A DNA stretch of 64,000 nt from an uncultured Armatimonadota bacterium (lineage in GTDB: Bacteria > Armatimonadota > Fimbriimonadia > Fimbriimonadales > Fimbriimonadaceae). Below the pieces are notes generated by a model, which was given only the letters and a program-made list of their open reading frames with translations, ran no database searches and was not told the origin of the DNA. The stretch covers positions 155,005 through 219,004 of the forward strand of contig CAIYMO010000049.1 in the NCBI GenBank assembly GCA_903927345.1, written 5' to 3'. Shown piece after piece: positions 9,266 to 17,377 of the stretch (its first letter is position 1; each line of letters starts with the position of its first letter). The position numbers and the translations under genes are program-made.

Positions 9266-9718
9266 ATGAAGGTTCTTTTTGTCTGTCTTGGGAATATCTG
9301 CCGCTCTCCGATGGCGGAATCGCTCTTTGTCTCCAAGCTTCAAGATCTGAGCTGTGAGTACGTGGTCGAATCGGCGGGAACCGGAGATTGGCATGCAGGA
9401 CAGCCACCAGATCGGCGTACACGTGCGGTTCTGCAGCAGAACGGTATTGAACACTACTCTTTGGCTCGTCAAGTGACGAAAAGCGATTTCGAACAGTTTG
9501 ATCACATCATCGCAATGGATGAGCAGAATCGAGATGACCTTCTCAGGTGGCCGGGGGCGCGGAAGGACAAGGTTTCCCTGATGATGTCTTGGGTTGAGGC
9601 ACCGCCCACGATGAATGTGCCTGATCCTTACTACGGGACCCAGGAAGATTTTGAGCTTGTGTACGAACTTCTGGATGAGGCGACATCAGAATTGCTCGCT
9701 CAACTGCAACGCAATTAG
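9266..9718 (+). CDS. low-molecular-weight protein tyrosine phosphatase
   Basis: The P-loop CLGNICRS places the nucleophile at Cys7 and the phosphate-binding arginine at Arg13 when the ATG at 9266 is used; the family almost always begins this way. A GTG at 9248 would add six residues. The general acid lies in VPDPYYG. The enzyme removes phosphate from tyrosine (or arginine) in proteins and often controls polysaccharide export kinases, although no such kinase is in this window. Confidence 0.93.
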   Translation: MKVLFVCLGNICRSPMAESLFVSKLQDLSCEYVVESAGTGDWHAGQPPDRRTRAVLQQNGIEHYSLARQVTKSDFEQFDHIIAMDEQNRDDLLRWPGARKDKVSLMMSWVEAPPTMNVPDPYYGTQEDFELVYELLDEATSELLAQLQRN

Positions 9719-9740
9719 ATTTGTAGCGTCAAATATTGTA

Positions 9741-10403
9741 ATGTCGATCGTTGCGCTTGCCGTTGGCTTCCACGCGATTCAGTGGAACCGAGCCGCCTAC
9801 TTGGGAAAGAGTCCGGAGCAGATTGTGGCGATGGGTCGCGACAAGTGGTTTGCGGCGTACACGAAGAAGTACGGCGACTCGACAATGGCGATGTGTGAGG
9901 CTGAGACGTCGTTTGGGGATGCCCTGAAGAACCTTAACGATCGTGCGCTGAAGCGCGTTCCCTCCGCGCGAAGAGCCTTTTTAGAGTCAGCGCGATACCA
10001 CTGCACAACTGTTGCGGTTCGAGCGCACGAGGTTGGCTACTCAATCACGGGTGGCGGAACCATTTGGCGGCCCTTCTTTGCCGGCATTAAGCCGAACGTG
10101 GAGCAACTGATCGCGGATTCGATCCTGAACAAGCCGTTGCCGATGATCAAGATGAAGTCAATCGAGTCACGCTATGAAGAGCTTGAGACGATGAAGACGC
10201 GGGCATTGGGCGAGATGACCGAGGAATCGGGCTCGGAGCTGAAGAAGGCGATCAACGAATTTAAGTATCAGGAAGGCCTTTCTCGCAAGTTTGTGGAATC
10301 GGCCACCGAGCACGACCGAACGCGGCTCAGATTGTTTGTTCATAAGCAGTTTGATGCGGCAATCTCGAAAGAGATGATGGGCGGCGACGCACAAACGCGA
10401 TAA
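9741..10403 (+). CDS. hypothetical protein with N-terminal membrane anchor
   Basis: About 220 residues follow the ATG at 9741. The first 15 residues are hydrophobic and could form a signal anchor. The rest is helical and rich in charge, with no recognised domain or catalytic motif. The open frame extends further upstream into the phosphatase gene, but the ATG at 9741 starts cleanly after its stop. It sits between the phosphatase and the S41 protease, all on the plus strand. Confidence 0.55.
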   Translation: MSIVALAVGFHAIQWNRAAYLGKSPEQIVAMGRDKWFAAYTKKYGDSTMAMCEAETSFGDALKNLNDRALKRVPSARRAFLESARYHCTTVAVRAHEVGYSITGGGTIWRPFFAGIKPNVEQLIADSILNKPLPMIKMKSIESRYEELETMKTRALGEMTEESGSELKKAINEFKYQEGLSRKFVESATEHDRTRLRLFVHKQFDAAISKEMMGGDAQTR

Positions 10404-10411
10404 TTTTGCGT

Positions 10412-10417
10412 TAATAT
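10412..10417 (+). promoter_or_regulatory. -10-like TAATAT, candidate leaderless promoter
   Basis: TAATAT ends six bases before the ATG of the S41 protease and there is no Shine-Dalgarno sequence. Confidence 0.45.
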
Positions 10418-10423
10418 CCCATC

Positions 10424-11653
10424 ATGGCAATTTTTAGGCGACTTGTAGGCGCCCTCGTTGTGTCGTGTTTGGCCGTTTCTGCCTGGGCGCAGGAACTTAC
10501 GGCTGAGCAAAAGACCAAGATCTTGGCGGACGTGGAAGGAATCGTGACGGAACGGGCATTTGTTCCGGGCGTCGACTTTTCCAAGTGGAAGACCTTCATC
10601 GAATCGAAGCAGAAGTCGATTGACGAAGCGAAGGACGTTGGTGCATTCACTCGTGCTGTGAACCAAACCCTTCGCGAATTTGGTCTTTCTCACATGGCGC
10701 TCCTCAACCCTCGATCCACCCAGGCTCGCACGGCAACCACCACGGTTGGACCGGGCATGAGCCTTGTTGTTGAAGACAAGGGATTGCGAGTACGCGCAGT
10801 CGTTCCTGAGGGACCCGCAAAGGCCGCCGGAATCAGCGAGAAAGAGGTCATCACGGCGGTTAACGGTGCCAAACCAACCACGATTGAAGCACTTAACGGA
10901 GAGAAGGGTGCCAAGTTTAAAGTCGAAGTCGAAAACGAGAAGGGCGAAAAGCGAGAGATTGAGCTTGAGCTGAAGGAGTACTCCACAGTTCGAAAAAACA
11001 CGGTGACCTGGTTTGGCGAAGACGCCGCACTTGTGCGGGTGAATTCGTTCACGCGAGGCTATGAGCGCAATAACATCGAAGAGCTGATTACGGAAGCCAG
11101 CAAGGCCAAGCACTTGATCTTGGACCTGAGATCAAACGGTGGCGGCGCCGTCAATAACCTTCGTCACCTCCTCTCCTGCTTGATGCCCGACAACACGGCT
11201 TATGGCACCTTCATCAGCCGAACAACGGCCAAGGACTTCACGGACGCGAAGCCGGGCGAGGAAGCCACACCAGAGAAGATCGCAGATTGGGCTCCGGTTA
11301 AGGCGAAGACTGTGAAGGGCAAGATTGAGCCGTTTAAGGGCACGATTGCGGTTTTGATCAACCGAGGATCGGCGAGCGCGAGCGAGATTTGTTCCGCGGC
11401 GTTGCAAGAGCTTCGCGGAGCAAAGGTCATTGGGACCAAGACTGCAGGCGCGGTCTTGGCCTCGGTCTTCCGAAACATCAGCGAGGGATTCTCTGTCCAG
11501 TACCCGGTGAGCGACTATGTAACGATTAAGGGCAAGAGGCTGGAGAAGGGTCCTGTGGTGCCTGACTTCGAAGTAACGGCAGTCAGACAGGGCGAAGGAC
11601 CCGATCCAGTTGTCGAGAAGGCCCTCGAAGTTCTCCGCGGCGGCAGCAAGTAA
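10424..11653 (+). CDS. S41 family C-terminal processing protease with PDZ domain
   Basis: A signal peptide (cleavage near AWAQ) is followed by an N-terminal helical region, a PDZ domain around residues 100-185, and a tail-specific protease core. The nucleophile lies in INRGSASASE and the general-base lysine in VIGTKTAG. CtpA/Prc-type enzymes cleave exported proteins near their C-termini in the periplasm. The length of 409 residues is normal for the family. The gene converges on argB with 10 bases between the stops. Confidence 0.92.
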   Translation: MAIFRRLVGALVVSCLAVSAWAQELTAEQKTKILADVEGIVTERAFVPGVDFSKWKTFIESKQKSIDEAKDVGAFTRAVNQTLREFGLSHMALLNPRSTQARTATTTVGPGMSLVVEDKGLRVRAVVPEGPAKAAGISEKEVITAVNGAKPTTIEALNGEKGAKFKVEVENEKGEKREIELELKEYSTVRKNTVTWFGEDAALVRVNSFTRGYERNNIEELITEASKAKHLILDLRSNGGGAVNNLRHLLSCLMPDNTAYGTFISRTTAKDFTDAKPGEEATPEKIADWAPVKAKTVKGKIEPFKGTIAVLINRGSASASEICSAALQELRGAKVIGTKTAGAVLASVFRNISEGFSVQYPVSDYVTIKGKRLEKGPVVPDFEVTAVRQGEGPDPVVEKALEVLRGGSK

Positions 11654-11663
11654 TCAACCCGCG

Positions 11664-12554
11664 TTAGCGGACGATCATCGTGCCGACGCCTGCGTCGGTG
11701 AAGATCTCGAGAAGAAGGGAGTTGGAACTGGAACCATCGATAAGGTGGACACTTCCAACTCCCTTTTCGATGGCCTCGATGCCTGCTTCAAGTTTGGGGA
11801 TCATTCCGCCGTCTGCTCGCTTTTGAGCGATCATATCGGCGGCTTCCGCGGTAGTTAGACGAGAGATTGTTGACGCGGGGTCGTTGCGATCGGACAGGAC
11901 TCCGGCAGTATCCGAAAGGAGGACGAGCTTGGACGCGCTGAGCGCGGATGCAAGAGCCGCGGCGGCGGTATCGGCGTTCACATTGAGCGGCTGGTGATCG
12001 CTATCTGTTGCGACCGAACACACTACAGGAATGAAGCCAGCAGCAAGGGCAACGGAGACGATTTCGTCGTTGACCTGGGTGATGTTCCCTACTCTGCCGA
12101 GTTGGGCGGAGATCGGTTCAGCGACGAGCAAATTTCCATCGCGGCCAGAGAGCCCGACGGCTTTCCCTCCGAGTCTTTGGATGAGGCCGACAAGTGACTT
12201 ATTCGCTCGACCCGCGAGGGCCATTTCCACGACTTCCATGGTGGTGTCGTCGGTGACTCGGAGGCCTTCATGAGTCTGCTTTTCAATTCCGAGCTTCTTC
12301 AGCCAGGTATCGATTTCGGGCCCACCGCCATGGACTAGAACGACGCGAATTCCCACCAACGAGAGCAAAAGAACGTTCCGGATGACGCTCTCGGTGGCGT
12401 GCGCCGAACGCATCGCTGACCCCCCAAATTTCACCACAAAGGTGTGGCTCTGAAACTGTTGAATATACGGGAGGGCTTGGTTGAGAATGTCGCCGCGAAT
12501 ATCGGTCACAAAAAGAGTATGACCGCTTAACAATCCGATAAAAAAGTGGCACAA
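11664..12554 (-). CDS. argB: acetylglutamate kinase
   Basis: ArgB phosphorylates N-acetylglutamate in arginine synthesis. Typical motifs are VVKFGGSAM near the N-terminus, LVHGGGPEI, the DTAGVL segment and the terminal GVGTMI. The length fits the family. The start is ambiguous: the ATG at 12554 adds a 15-residue leader ahead of a GTG at 12509, and neither has a Shine-Dalgarno sequence. It stands alone, with no other arg gene nearby. Confidence 0.93.
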   Translation of the reverse strand: MCHFFIGLLSGHTLFVTDIRGDILNQALPYIQQFQSHTFVVKFGGSAMRSAHATESVIRNVLLLSLVGIRVVLVHGGGPEIDTWLKKLGIEKQTHEGLRVTDDTTMEVVEMALAGRANKSLVGLIQRLGGKAVGLSGRDGNLLVAEPISAQLGRVGNITQVNDEIVSVALAAGFIPVVCSVATDSDHQPLNVNADTAAAALASALSASKLVLLSDTAGVLSDRNDPASTISRLTTAEAADMIAQKRADGGMIPKLEAGIEAIEKGVGSVHLIDGSSSNSLLLEIFTDAGVGTMIVR

Positions 12555-12573
12555 TGAGGGGGTCGGTTTGGTT

Positions 12574-13143
12574 ATGCAAGACGTTGTTGTACTGCTCGAA
12601 GAACTTCAGATCCTAGCGATCGAAGAGCCTCGCACCATTGTGGGGCGACTTACGTTTGGTCTTGATAAAGAAGAGATTCAACTCCAGATTGATAAGATCA
12701 AGCAAACACTTCCTTCGGAGATTAAAGGCGCGGCTCAGAACATGCGTCAGTCCGAGGAAATCAAGCGCACTGCCCAAGAAACTGCAGAACAGATTATTGA
12801 CAGTGCGAAACGAGAAGCAGCACGGCTTCTGGACGCGGCCAACGAGCAGTCTTCACAGGTTCTGGAGACGGCTAAGATCCAGCAGGAGCGGCTTGTGAGC
12901 GAGAACGAAGTGTTCCGACTGGCCAAAGACCAGGCCGAAGGGCTGCGCAACGAAGCCGAGCGAACTGCGGCGCAGATTCGGCGTGGTGCAGATCAATACG
13001 CTGCGGACTTGTTGGCTCGACTTGAGTCTAACGTTGAGCGCATCGCTTCCTCGGTCCGCGCAAGCCAAGCAGAGCTTGGAGCCATGGAGAGTAGTGCACC
13101 TGTTTCGATCCAAAATCGACCTGCAGAGCGCATCCGAGTCTAA
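12574..13143 (+). CDS. conserved coiled-coil protein (ATP synthase B/DivIVA-like)
   Basis: The N-terminal 60 residues carry the pattern of a conserved family found in Firmicutes and Chloroflexota (VLLEELQILAIE, then a DKEEIQLQIDKIKQTLPSEI block). A long coiled coil rich in Ala, Glu, Arg and Gln fills most of the rest. Such proteins are often annotated as ATPase or F0 subunit B-like, without proof of function. A TTG at 12568 is an alternative start; a G-rich Shine-Dalgarno-like stretch lies just upstream. A strong terminator follows. Confidence 0.7.
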   Translation: MQDVVVLLEELQILAIEEPRTIVGRLTFGLDKEEIQLQIDKIKQTLPSEIKGAAQNMRQSEEIKRTAQETAEQIIDSAKREAARLLDAANEQSSQVLETAKIQQERLVSENEVFRLAKDQAEGLRNEAERTAAQIRRGADQYAADLLARLESNVERIASSVRASQAELGAMESSAPVSIQNRPAERIRV

Positions 13144-13156
13144 GAATTGCGGACAC

Positions 13157-13194
13157 AAAAAAAGCGGGAGCCGAATCGGCTCCCGCTTTTTTTT
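13157..13194. terminator. bidirectional intrinsic terminator
   Basis: A nine-pair GC-rich stem (GCGGGAGCC / GGCTCCCGC) with a four-base loop is flanked by A7 on the left and T8 on the right. It can therefore end both the coiled-coil gene and the convergent YHS gene. Confidence 0.92.
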
Positions 13195-13202
13195 CGATGA
13201 CC

Positions 13203-13472
13203 TTACTTGGTCTTCTTTGGAACTGGAACGTGGTCGGCGTTCTTGTACTTCTCTGGATCCTTCTCAAAGGCTGGTTTGCAACCGGCGCAGCAGAAGTAGT
13301 AGCGGTTACCCTTGTAGTCGGAGAACAGCTTGGCTTTGGTCGCCTTCTTGACGTCGACTTTGTCCTGTGGCATCACCGCGCAGTGGAGATCCTTGGTCTT
13401 ACCCGTGCCCTGAGCATTGATCGCAGGAACGACCATTGCGCAGACCAGGAGGGCTGTAGCGAGTTTCTTCAT
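13203..13472 (-). CDS. secreted YHS-domain-like metal-binding protein
   Basis: The 89-residue precursor has a cleavable signal peptide (MKKLATALLVCAMVVPAINA). It is followed by a single YHS-like module with LHCAVM at the front, YYFCCAGC in the middle and FEKDPEKY at the end. Cysteine-rich YHS/TRASH modules bind heavy metals such as copper and are often extracytoplasmic. A TATACT hexamer lies nine bases upstream of the ATG and overlaps the opposite-strand -10 of the phosphoesterase gene. Confidence 0.8.
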   Translation of the reverse strand: MKKLATALLVCAMVVPAINAQGTGKTKDLHCAVMPQDKVDVKKATKAKLFSDYKGNRYYFCCAGCKPAFEKDPEKYKNADHVPVPKKTK

Positions 13473-13481
13473 GTCAATTCA

Positions 13482-13489
13482 AGTATAGT
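13482..13489. promoter_or_regulatory. overlapping divergent -10 elements
   Basis: The sequence AGTATAGT reads TATAGT on the plus strand, eight bases before the GTG at 13498. On the minus strand it reads TATACT, nine bases before the ATG at 13472. Only 25 bases separate the two start codons, so one TATA core probably serves both promoters. Confidence 0.5.
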
Positions 13490-13497
13490 CACGAACG

Positions 13498-14211
13498 GTG
13501 GGAAAAGTTTCGTTTTTGCATACGAACGATATGCATGGAACGCTTTCAGACGAGGTCTTTGAGAAGCTCAAGGTGCTTAGGTCGGGTTGCGATCTGTACT
13601 TCGATTGTGGCGACTGCATCAAGACAGGAAACTTAGGAATTCCATTGGGCACTGACCCCGTTTGGGCGAAACTAGACGCGCTCAGCGTTGATTCGTCGGT
13701 GCTGGGAAACCGAGAAACCCATCCGCTTGCAAAGGTTCAGCGTGACAAGTTGCGTGGAGTTGCGCACCACGTTGTCGTCGCCAATATGTGGAACCTTGAT
13801 GGCGAATCTTTTACAAATCGATCCCTGACCTTTCAGGATGTGAACGGTTTGAAGATTGGCGTTCTTGGTGTAATGGTGCCGATGGCAACCGAGCAGAAGC
13901 GGGACAAAGCACTTTGGTCTACGCGCTGGACGCAGCCGATTCCCGAGGCAGTCAAGATGGCGGAGAGTATGCGAGCGGAGTGCGACCTTTTGATTGCCCT
14001 GACCCACATTGGTTTCAAGCGAGACATTGAGCTGGCTCAGTCAGCTCCTCAGATTGACATCATTTTCGGCGGGCACTCACACACGGTTCTGACGAAGCCA
14101 CACCGCGAGGGAAGAACCTACATCTGCCAGGGTGGCTCTCACAACCGTTTTGCGGGGGTTTATGAGTGGTCGGATGGCGAACTCACCGGCGAGTTGCACT
14201 CACTCCGGTAG
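13498..14211 (+). CDS. calcineurin-like metallophosphoesterase (UshA N-domain type)
   Basis: The 237-residue protein matches the catalytic domain of 5'-nucleotidase/UshA-type phosphoesterases. It has the metal-binding motifs HTNDMHG, FDCGDCI, ALTHIGF and GGHSHTVL. The motif normally reading GNHE is GNRE, so the usual catalytic histidine is arginine. There is no signal peptide and no C-terminal nucleotidase domain, so it is a cytoplasmic single-domain version. It starts with GTG. Its last 12 bases overlap the 3' end of the convergent nitrilase gene. Confidence 0.82.
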   Translation: MGKVSFLHTNDMHGTLSDEVFEKLKVLRSGCDLYFDCGDCIKTGNLGIPLGTDPVWAKLDALSVDSSVLGNRETHPLAKVQRDKLRGVAHHVVVANMWNLDGESFTNRSLTFQDVNGLKIGVLGVMVPMATEQKRDKALWSTRWTQPIPEAVKMAESMRAECDLLIALTHIGFKRDIELAQSAPQIDIIFGGHSHTVLTKPHREGRTYICQGGSHNRFAGVYEWSDGELTGELHSLR

Positions 14212-15066
14212 GTGATCGGCGTCGGCAACCAGATTGCGAATGGTCGGCCAGGCAGATTGGAGATCGGAAATGAGCGGGGTAGATGCTCTGGCAATTTGTA
14301 CGAGACCCAAATCCAGCTCGGTCATGATCATAGCTTCCCTTCCGACCGGGGCTTCGACGAGGACTCGCCCAAATGGATCTGTGATCATTGAGCCACCGAC
14401 AAAGCCTTTGCCACCTTCGAAGCCCACGAGTTGGCATAGGATGCAGAACACGCCGTGTTCTTCGCTAATGCCTCTTACGAGCCTTCCGTAGCGATCATGA
14501 TTTTCGATGTGCTCGCCGTTGAAACCTCGTGCTGGTGAGGCTGAAGGGATGACCATTGTGGTCGCTCCGGAGACGGCGGTCATGGTTGGGAAGATCGAGT
14601 GCCATACGTCTTCGCAGATCATCATTCCGGTTTTCCCAAGCTGGGTTTCGACGACTCCGAGGGCGCGACCCCGAGAGACAAATCGGTCTTCGTCGAAGAC
14701 ACCGTAGGTGGGCAAGAAGAACTTTTGGTAGCTGTGATTGTGGACGCAACCTTCCGAGCTACACGTCAAGTATGCAGAGGAATTGTATATGTTTCCATCC
14801 TCAAGTTGATAATATCCGACAATGACATCAACCTTTGACTCGAGCTTGGAACGTAGCCGACTGCCAAGTTCATCGGCAAGCTGTTGGCTAGTTAGGCAGA
14901 GTTCGACAACTCCGCCTTCCAGGAAGTAGCCAGTCGTTGCCGTCTCCGGAAATGCGACCAATACTGCTCCTTCCGCCGCCGATTGAAGGATTCCTTCAGC
15001 GATTCGATCAAGGTTGATCGAGAGCTTTCCTTTATCCGGAGCGAATTGCACTGCAGCGACGAGCAT
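14200..15066 (-). CDS. carbon-nitrogen hydrolase (nitrilase superfamily)
   Basis: The Glu-Lys-Cys triad is visible as FPETATTGYF, YQKFFLPTYGVFDE and GMMICEDVWHS. These enzymes hydrolyse amides or nitriles; the pattern fits the amidase/N-carbamoylase or NAD-synthetase-amidase-like branches, and the substrate is open. It follows addA by 13 bases. Yet a TAGACT hexamer six bases before its ATG suggests an additional promoter of its own. Confidence 0.88.
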   Translation of the reverse strand: MLVAAVQFAPDKGKLSINLDRIAEGILQSAAEGAVLVAFPETATTGYFLEGGVVELCLTSQQLADELGSRLRSKLESKVDVIVGYYQLEDGNIYNSSAYLTCSSEGCVHNHSYQKFFLPTYGVFDEDRFVSRGRALGVVETQLGKTGMMICEDVWHSIFPTMTAVSGATTMVIPSASPARGFNGEHIENHDRYGRLVRGISEEHGVFCILCQLVGFEGGKGFVGGSMITDPFGRVLVEAPVGREAMIMTELDLGLVQIARASTPLISDLQSAWPTIRNLVADADHLPE

Positions 15067-15072
15067 CTTCGT

Positions 15073-15078
15073 AGTCTA
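15073..15078 (-). promoter_or_regulatory. -10-like TAGACT, candidate leaderless promoter
   Basis: TAGACT lies six bases upstream of the nitrilase ATG, in the 13-base gap after addA. It would provide an internal promoter in the operon. Confidence 0.35.
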
Positions 15079-15079
15079 C

Positions 15080-17377
15080 TCAGTGCGCCGAATCTGTCGG
15101 AACGACGGAGAGCATGCTGGAGAATGCCTCGCTACCAATGGTGGATCGAACGAGCTCATTCAGCCCGGAGCGGTTGCCGTCCCAGCCGACGAGGATGAGC
15201 TTTTCCTTAGCGCGGGTCATTGCGACGTACTGCAGCCGACACAGCTCGGCAATTCGGTTTGCCTTTTCTTGTTCGCGCAGGAATTCGAAGACATAGCTCG
15301 TTGCCCCAGTTTGCCAATATCCAAACCATCCGCGTTCAGCATCAAAAACGGGCGCGTAGACAGGCATCGCTTTGTGCAACATTGCGTCAGCAAGAATCAC
15401 AATTGGCCATTCCAAGCCTTTCGCGCTGTGGATTGTGATCGTCGTGACGAGATCTTCGTTGGAGTCGACGATGGAGGGATCAACCTCGGCGTCAGAGAGT
15501 TTTTCGACGTCCTGAATCATTGCCGCGTACTCAAGAGCGTCAAGTTCGGGTTTGGACGCGGCGAGCACGAGGAGCTTGCGGACATTTTCGATTCGCTTTC
15601 GCGCGCCTTGGCGAGTTGCCAGGTTCATGAGGAGGTCTGATTCAGCCATGATCTGCGAGATCACTTCCCAGGCCGGGAGTCGGTCCGCGAGGTCTCGGAG
15701 GGGGAGGAACCACGACTTGAACCGGTTGAACTTATCAGTGTCTTCCTCGTTAGCGGGTTCAAACTCGAAGGGGTTGCCCTCTTGAGTTCCGATGAGGATG
15801 ATTGAGTCGAGGGAGAGTTCGCAGACCGGGCTTCGGAGGCAAGCGATGAGGGCAAATCGGTTTTCGCTATCCGATAGGGCGGTGAGGGTGTTGCAGATGT
15901 CTCTGACTTCTAGCTTTGCGTAGTAGTTTGACTTTCCGGCGCTTTCTCTCACGCCGATTCCTTCGCGGCGCAGGTGGTTTGCGATGATCTTGCCGCGCTT
16001 GTGGTTCGAGGTTAGGATGGCGATGTCGCCGAGGTTCTTCCCTTCTTGCTGGAGTTGCCTAATCTTGAACGCCAACTCGTGCCACGCCTCTTTTGCGCCG
16101 AGCATGAGGACTTCGGAGTGGACGGGGGTTGGCATCCACGGAGCTGCGTCAAGCGAACGATCGTTTACGGCGGTCATCGGTTGATAGCGCCCCTGCATGG
16201 CTCCAGAGAACACGACGTCAACGAGCTCCTGAATCGGCGGCTTACTCCGATGGCTCTTACTCAGGCGCATGATCTGGTCAGGAGCGTAGCCTCGGATGAA
16301 GTCTCCGACCGCGTTTCGGAACAGGAAGATTGACTGCTTGTCGTCGCCTACCAGCATCTTGGATTCAGGTTGCAAGGCGGCGAGAAGACGCATCTGGTTC
16401 GGATTCAGGTCCTGACTTTCGTCGACCATGACATGCCGATATTGCCTATTGAGTCGATCTCTGACTTCGGGTGAAACTTCAAGCAGACGGACGGTTCTCG
16501 ATTCGAGCGCGCTGTAGTCAAGGGCGTTCATTTGTCGGTGCTGCTCGTCGAGCATCGACCATGCGGTAAGCGCCAACTGAGCAATGCCTACGACAAGCTC
16601 GGCTCCGGCGAGGGATTCTTGTGGTGACAGGCGGTTCTTGAGCCACGGAAACTCGCCATGCCGTTTGTCGGCTTTAAGGTCTTTGAAGACCGCTTCGTGC
16701 CAATTGGTTTCACCAATCGGAGGGCGGTGGCTGGCAGGAATGACTTGCTTCAGGTCCTCATCGGTATGCCGCAGGAAGTCCTCGGGAGACGAGTAGAGCT
16801 TTGAGAGGAAGCTCCGTGTATGACCGCTGTCTCGGAAGTTGCTGAGCGCACCACCGACAAGGTCCATGAGTTTGGCGTATGACCCGTGACCATCGCGCTC
16901 AGTCTTTCCGGCCAGCCGGCGGAGAGCGACCCGGGTCTGAGAACCTTCCTCTTCGATATGCCCAACCGCTCGTTTGATGCACTCGGTCACCAGACGTGCA
17001 GACTCGCCACCCGTGACGACATCAAACTTTGGATCGAGGCCGGCAGCAGGCGAGTTCTCTCTCAGGACTCGCTCATAGAAGCTATGAATCGTCTGAATCG
17101 GACCAGTTTCTGCCTCCTGGGCTTCGTCTAAAAGGTGCCGCTTGCGGAGCTTGCCTACGATTCGGCTCTTCATTTCCGCCGCCGCCTTTTTGGTGAACGT
17201 GATGGTCAGGATTTGACTTGGACGGGCGCCGTGGTTCTCGATGAGGTTGAGATACCGCTCGGAGAGGACGGTTGTTTTGCCCGAGCCAGCTGAAGCGATG
17301 ACGACAAACTCTCCGGTCGTTCGCTGAACGACGGCTTGTTGCTCATCGGTTAATGAGATGATCTTTTCTTCGCTCAA
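15080..17377 (-). CDS. UvrD/AddA-like superfamily 1 helicase lacking a nuclease domain
   Basis: The product resembles the helicase half of AddA/RecB: Walker A ASAGSGKT at 28-35, motif II VDESQDLNP, motif III LVGDDKQSIFLF, and motif VI YVAMTRAKEKL near the end. AddA proteins are about 1200 residues, with a C-terminal PD-(D/E)XK nuclease. This one is 765 residues and stops about 35 residues after motif VI. It overlaps the upstream addB-like gene by four bases, so the two almost certainly work together in double-strand break processing. Confidence 0.88.
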   Translation of the reverse strand: MSEEKIISLTDEQQAVVQRTTGEFVVIASAGSGKTTVLSERYLNLIENHGARPSQILTITFTKKAAAEMKSRIVGKLRKRHLLDEAQEAETGPIQTIHSFYERVLRENSPAAGLDPKFDVVTGGESARLVTECIKRAVGHIEEEGSQTRVALRRLAGKTERDGHGSYAKLMDLVGGALSNFRDSGHTRSFLSKLYSSPEDFLRHTDEDLKQVIPASHRPPIGETNWHEAVFKDLKADKRHGEFPWLKNRLSPQESLAGAELVVGIAQLALTAWSMLDEQHRQMNALDYSALESRTVRLLEVSPEVRDRLNRQYRHVMVDESQDLNPNQMRLLAALQPESKMLVGDDKQSIFLFRNAVGDFIRGYAPDQIMRLSKSHRSKPPIQELVDVVFSGAMQGRYQPMTAVNDRSLDAAPWMPTPVHSEVLMLGAKEAWHELAFKIRQLQQEGKNLGDIAILTSNHKRGKIIANHLRREGIGVRESAGKSNYYAKLEVRDICNTLTALSDSENRFALIACLRSPVCELSLDSIILIGTQEGNPFEFEPANEEDTDKFNRFKSWFLPLRDLADRLPAWEVISQIMAESDLLMNLATRQGARKRIENVRKLLVLAASKPELDALEYAAMIQDVEKLSDAEVDPSIVDSNEDLVTTITIHSAKGLEWPIVILADAMLHKAMPVYAPVFDAERGWFGYWQTGATSYVFEFLREQEKANRIAELCRLQYVAMTRAKEKLILVGWDGNRSGLNELVRSTIGSEAFSSMLSVVPTDSAH

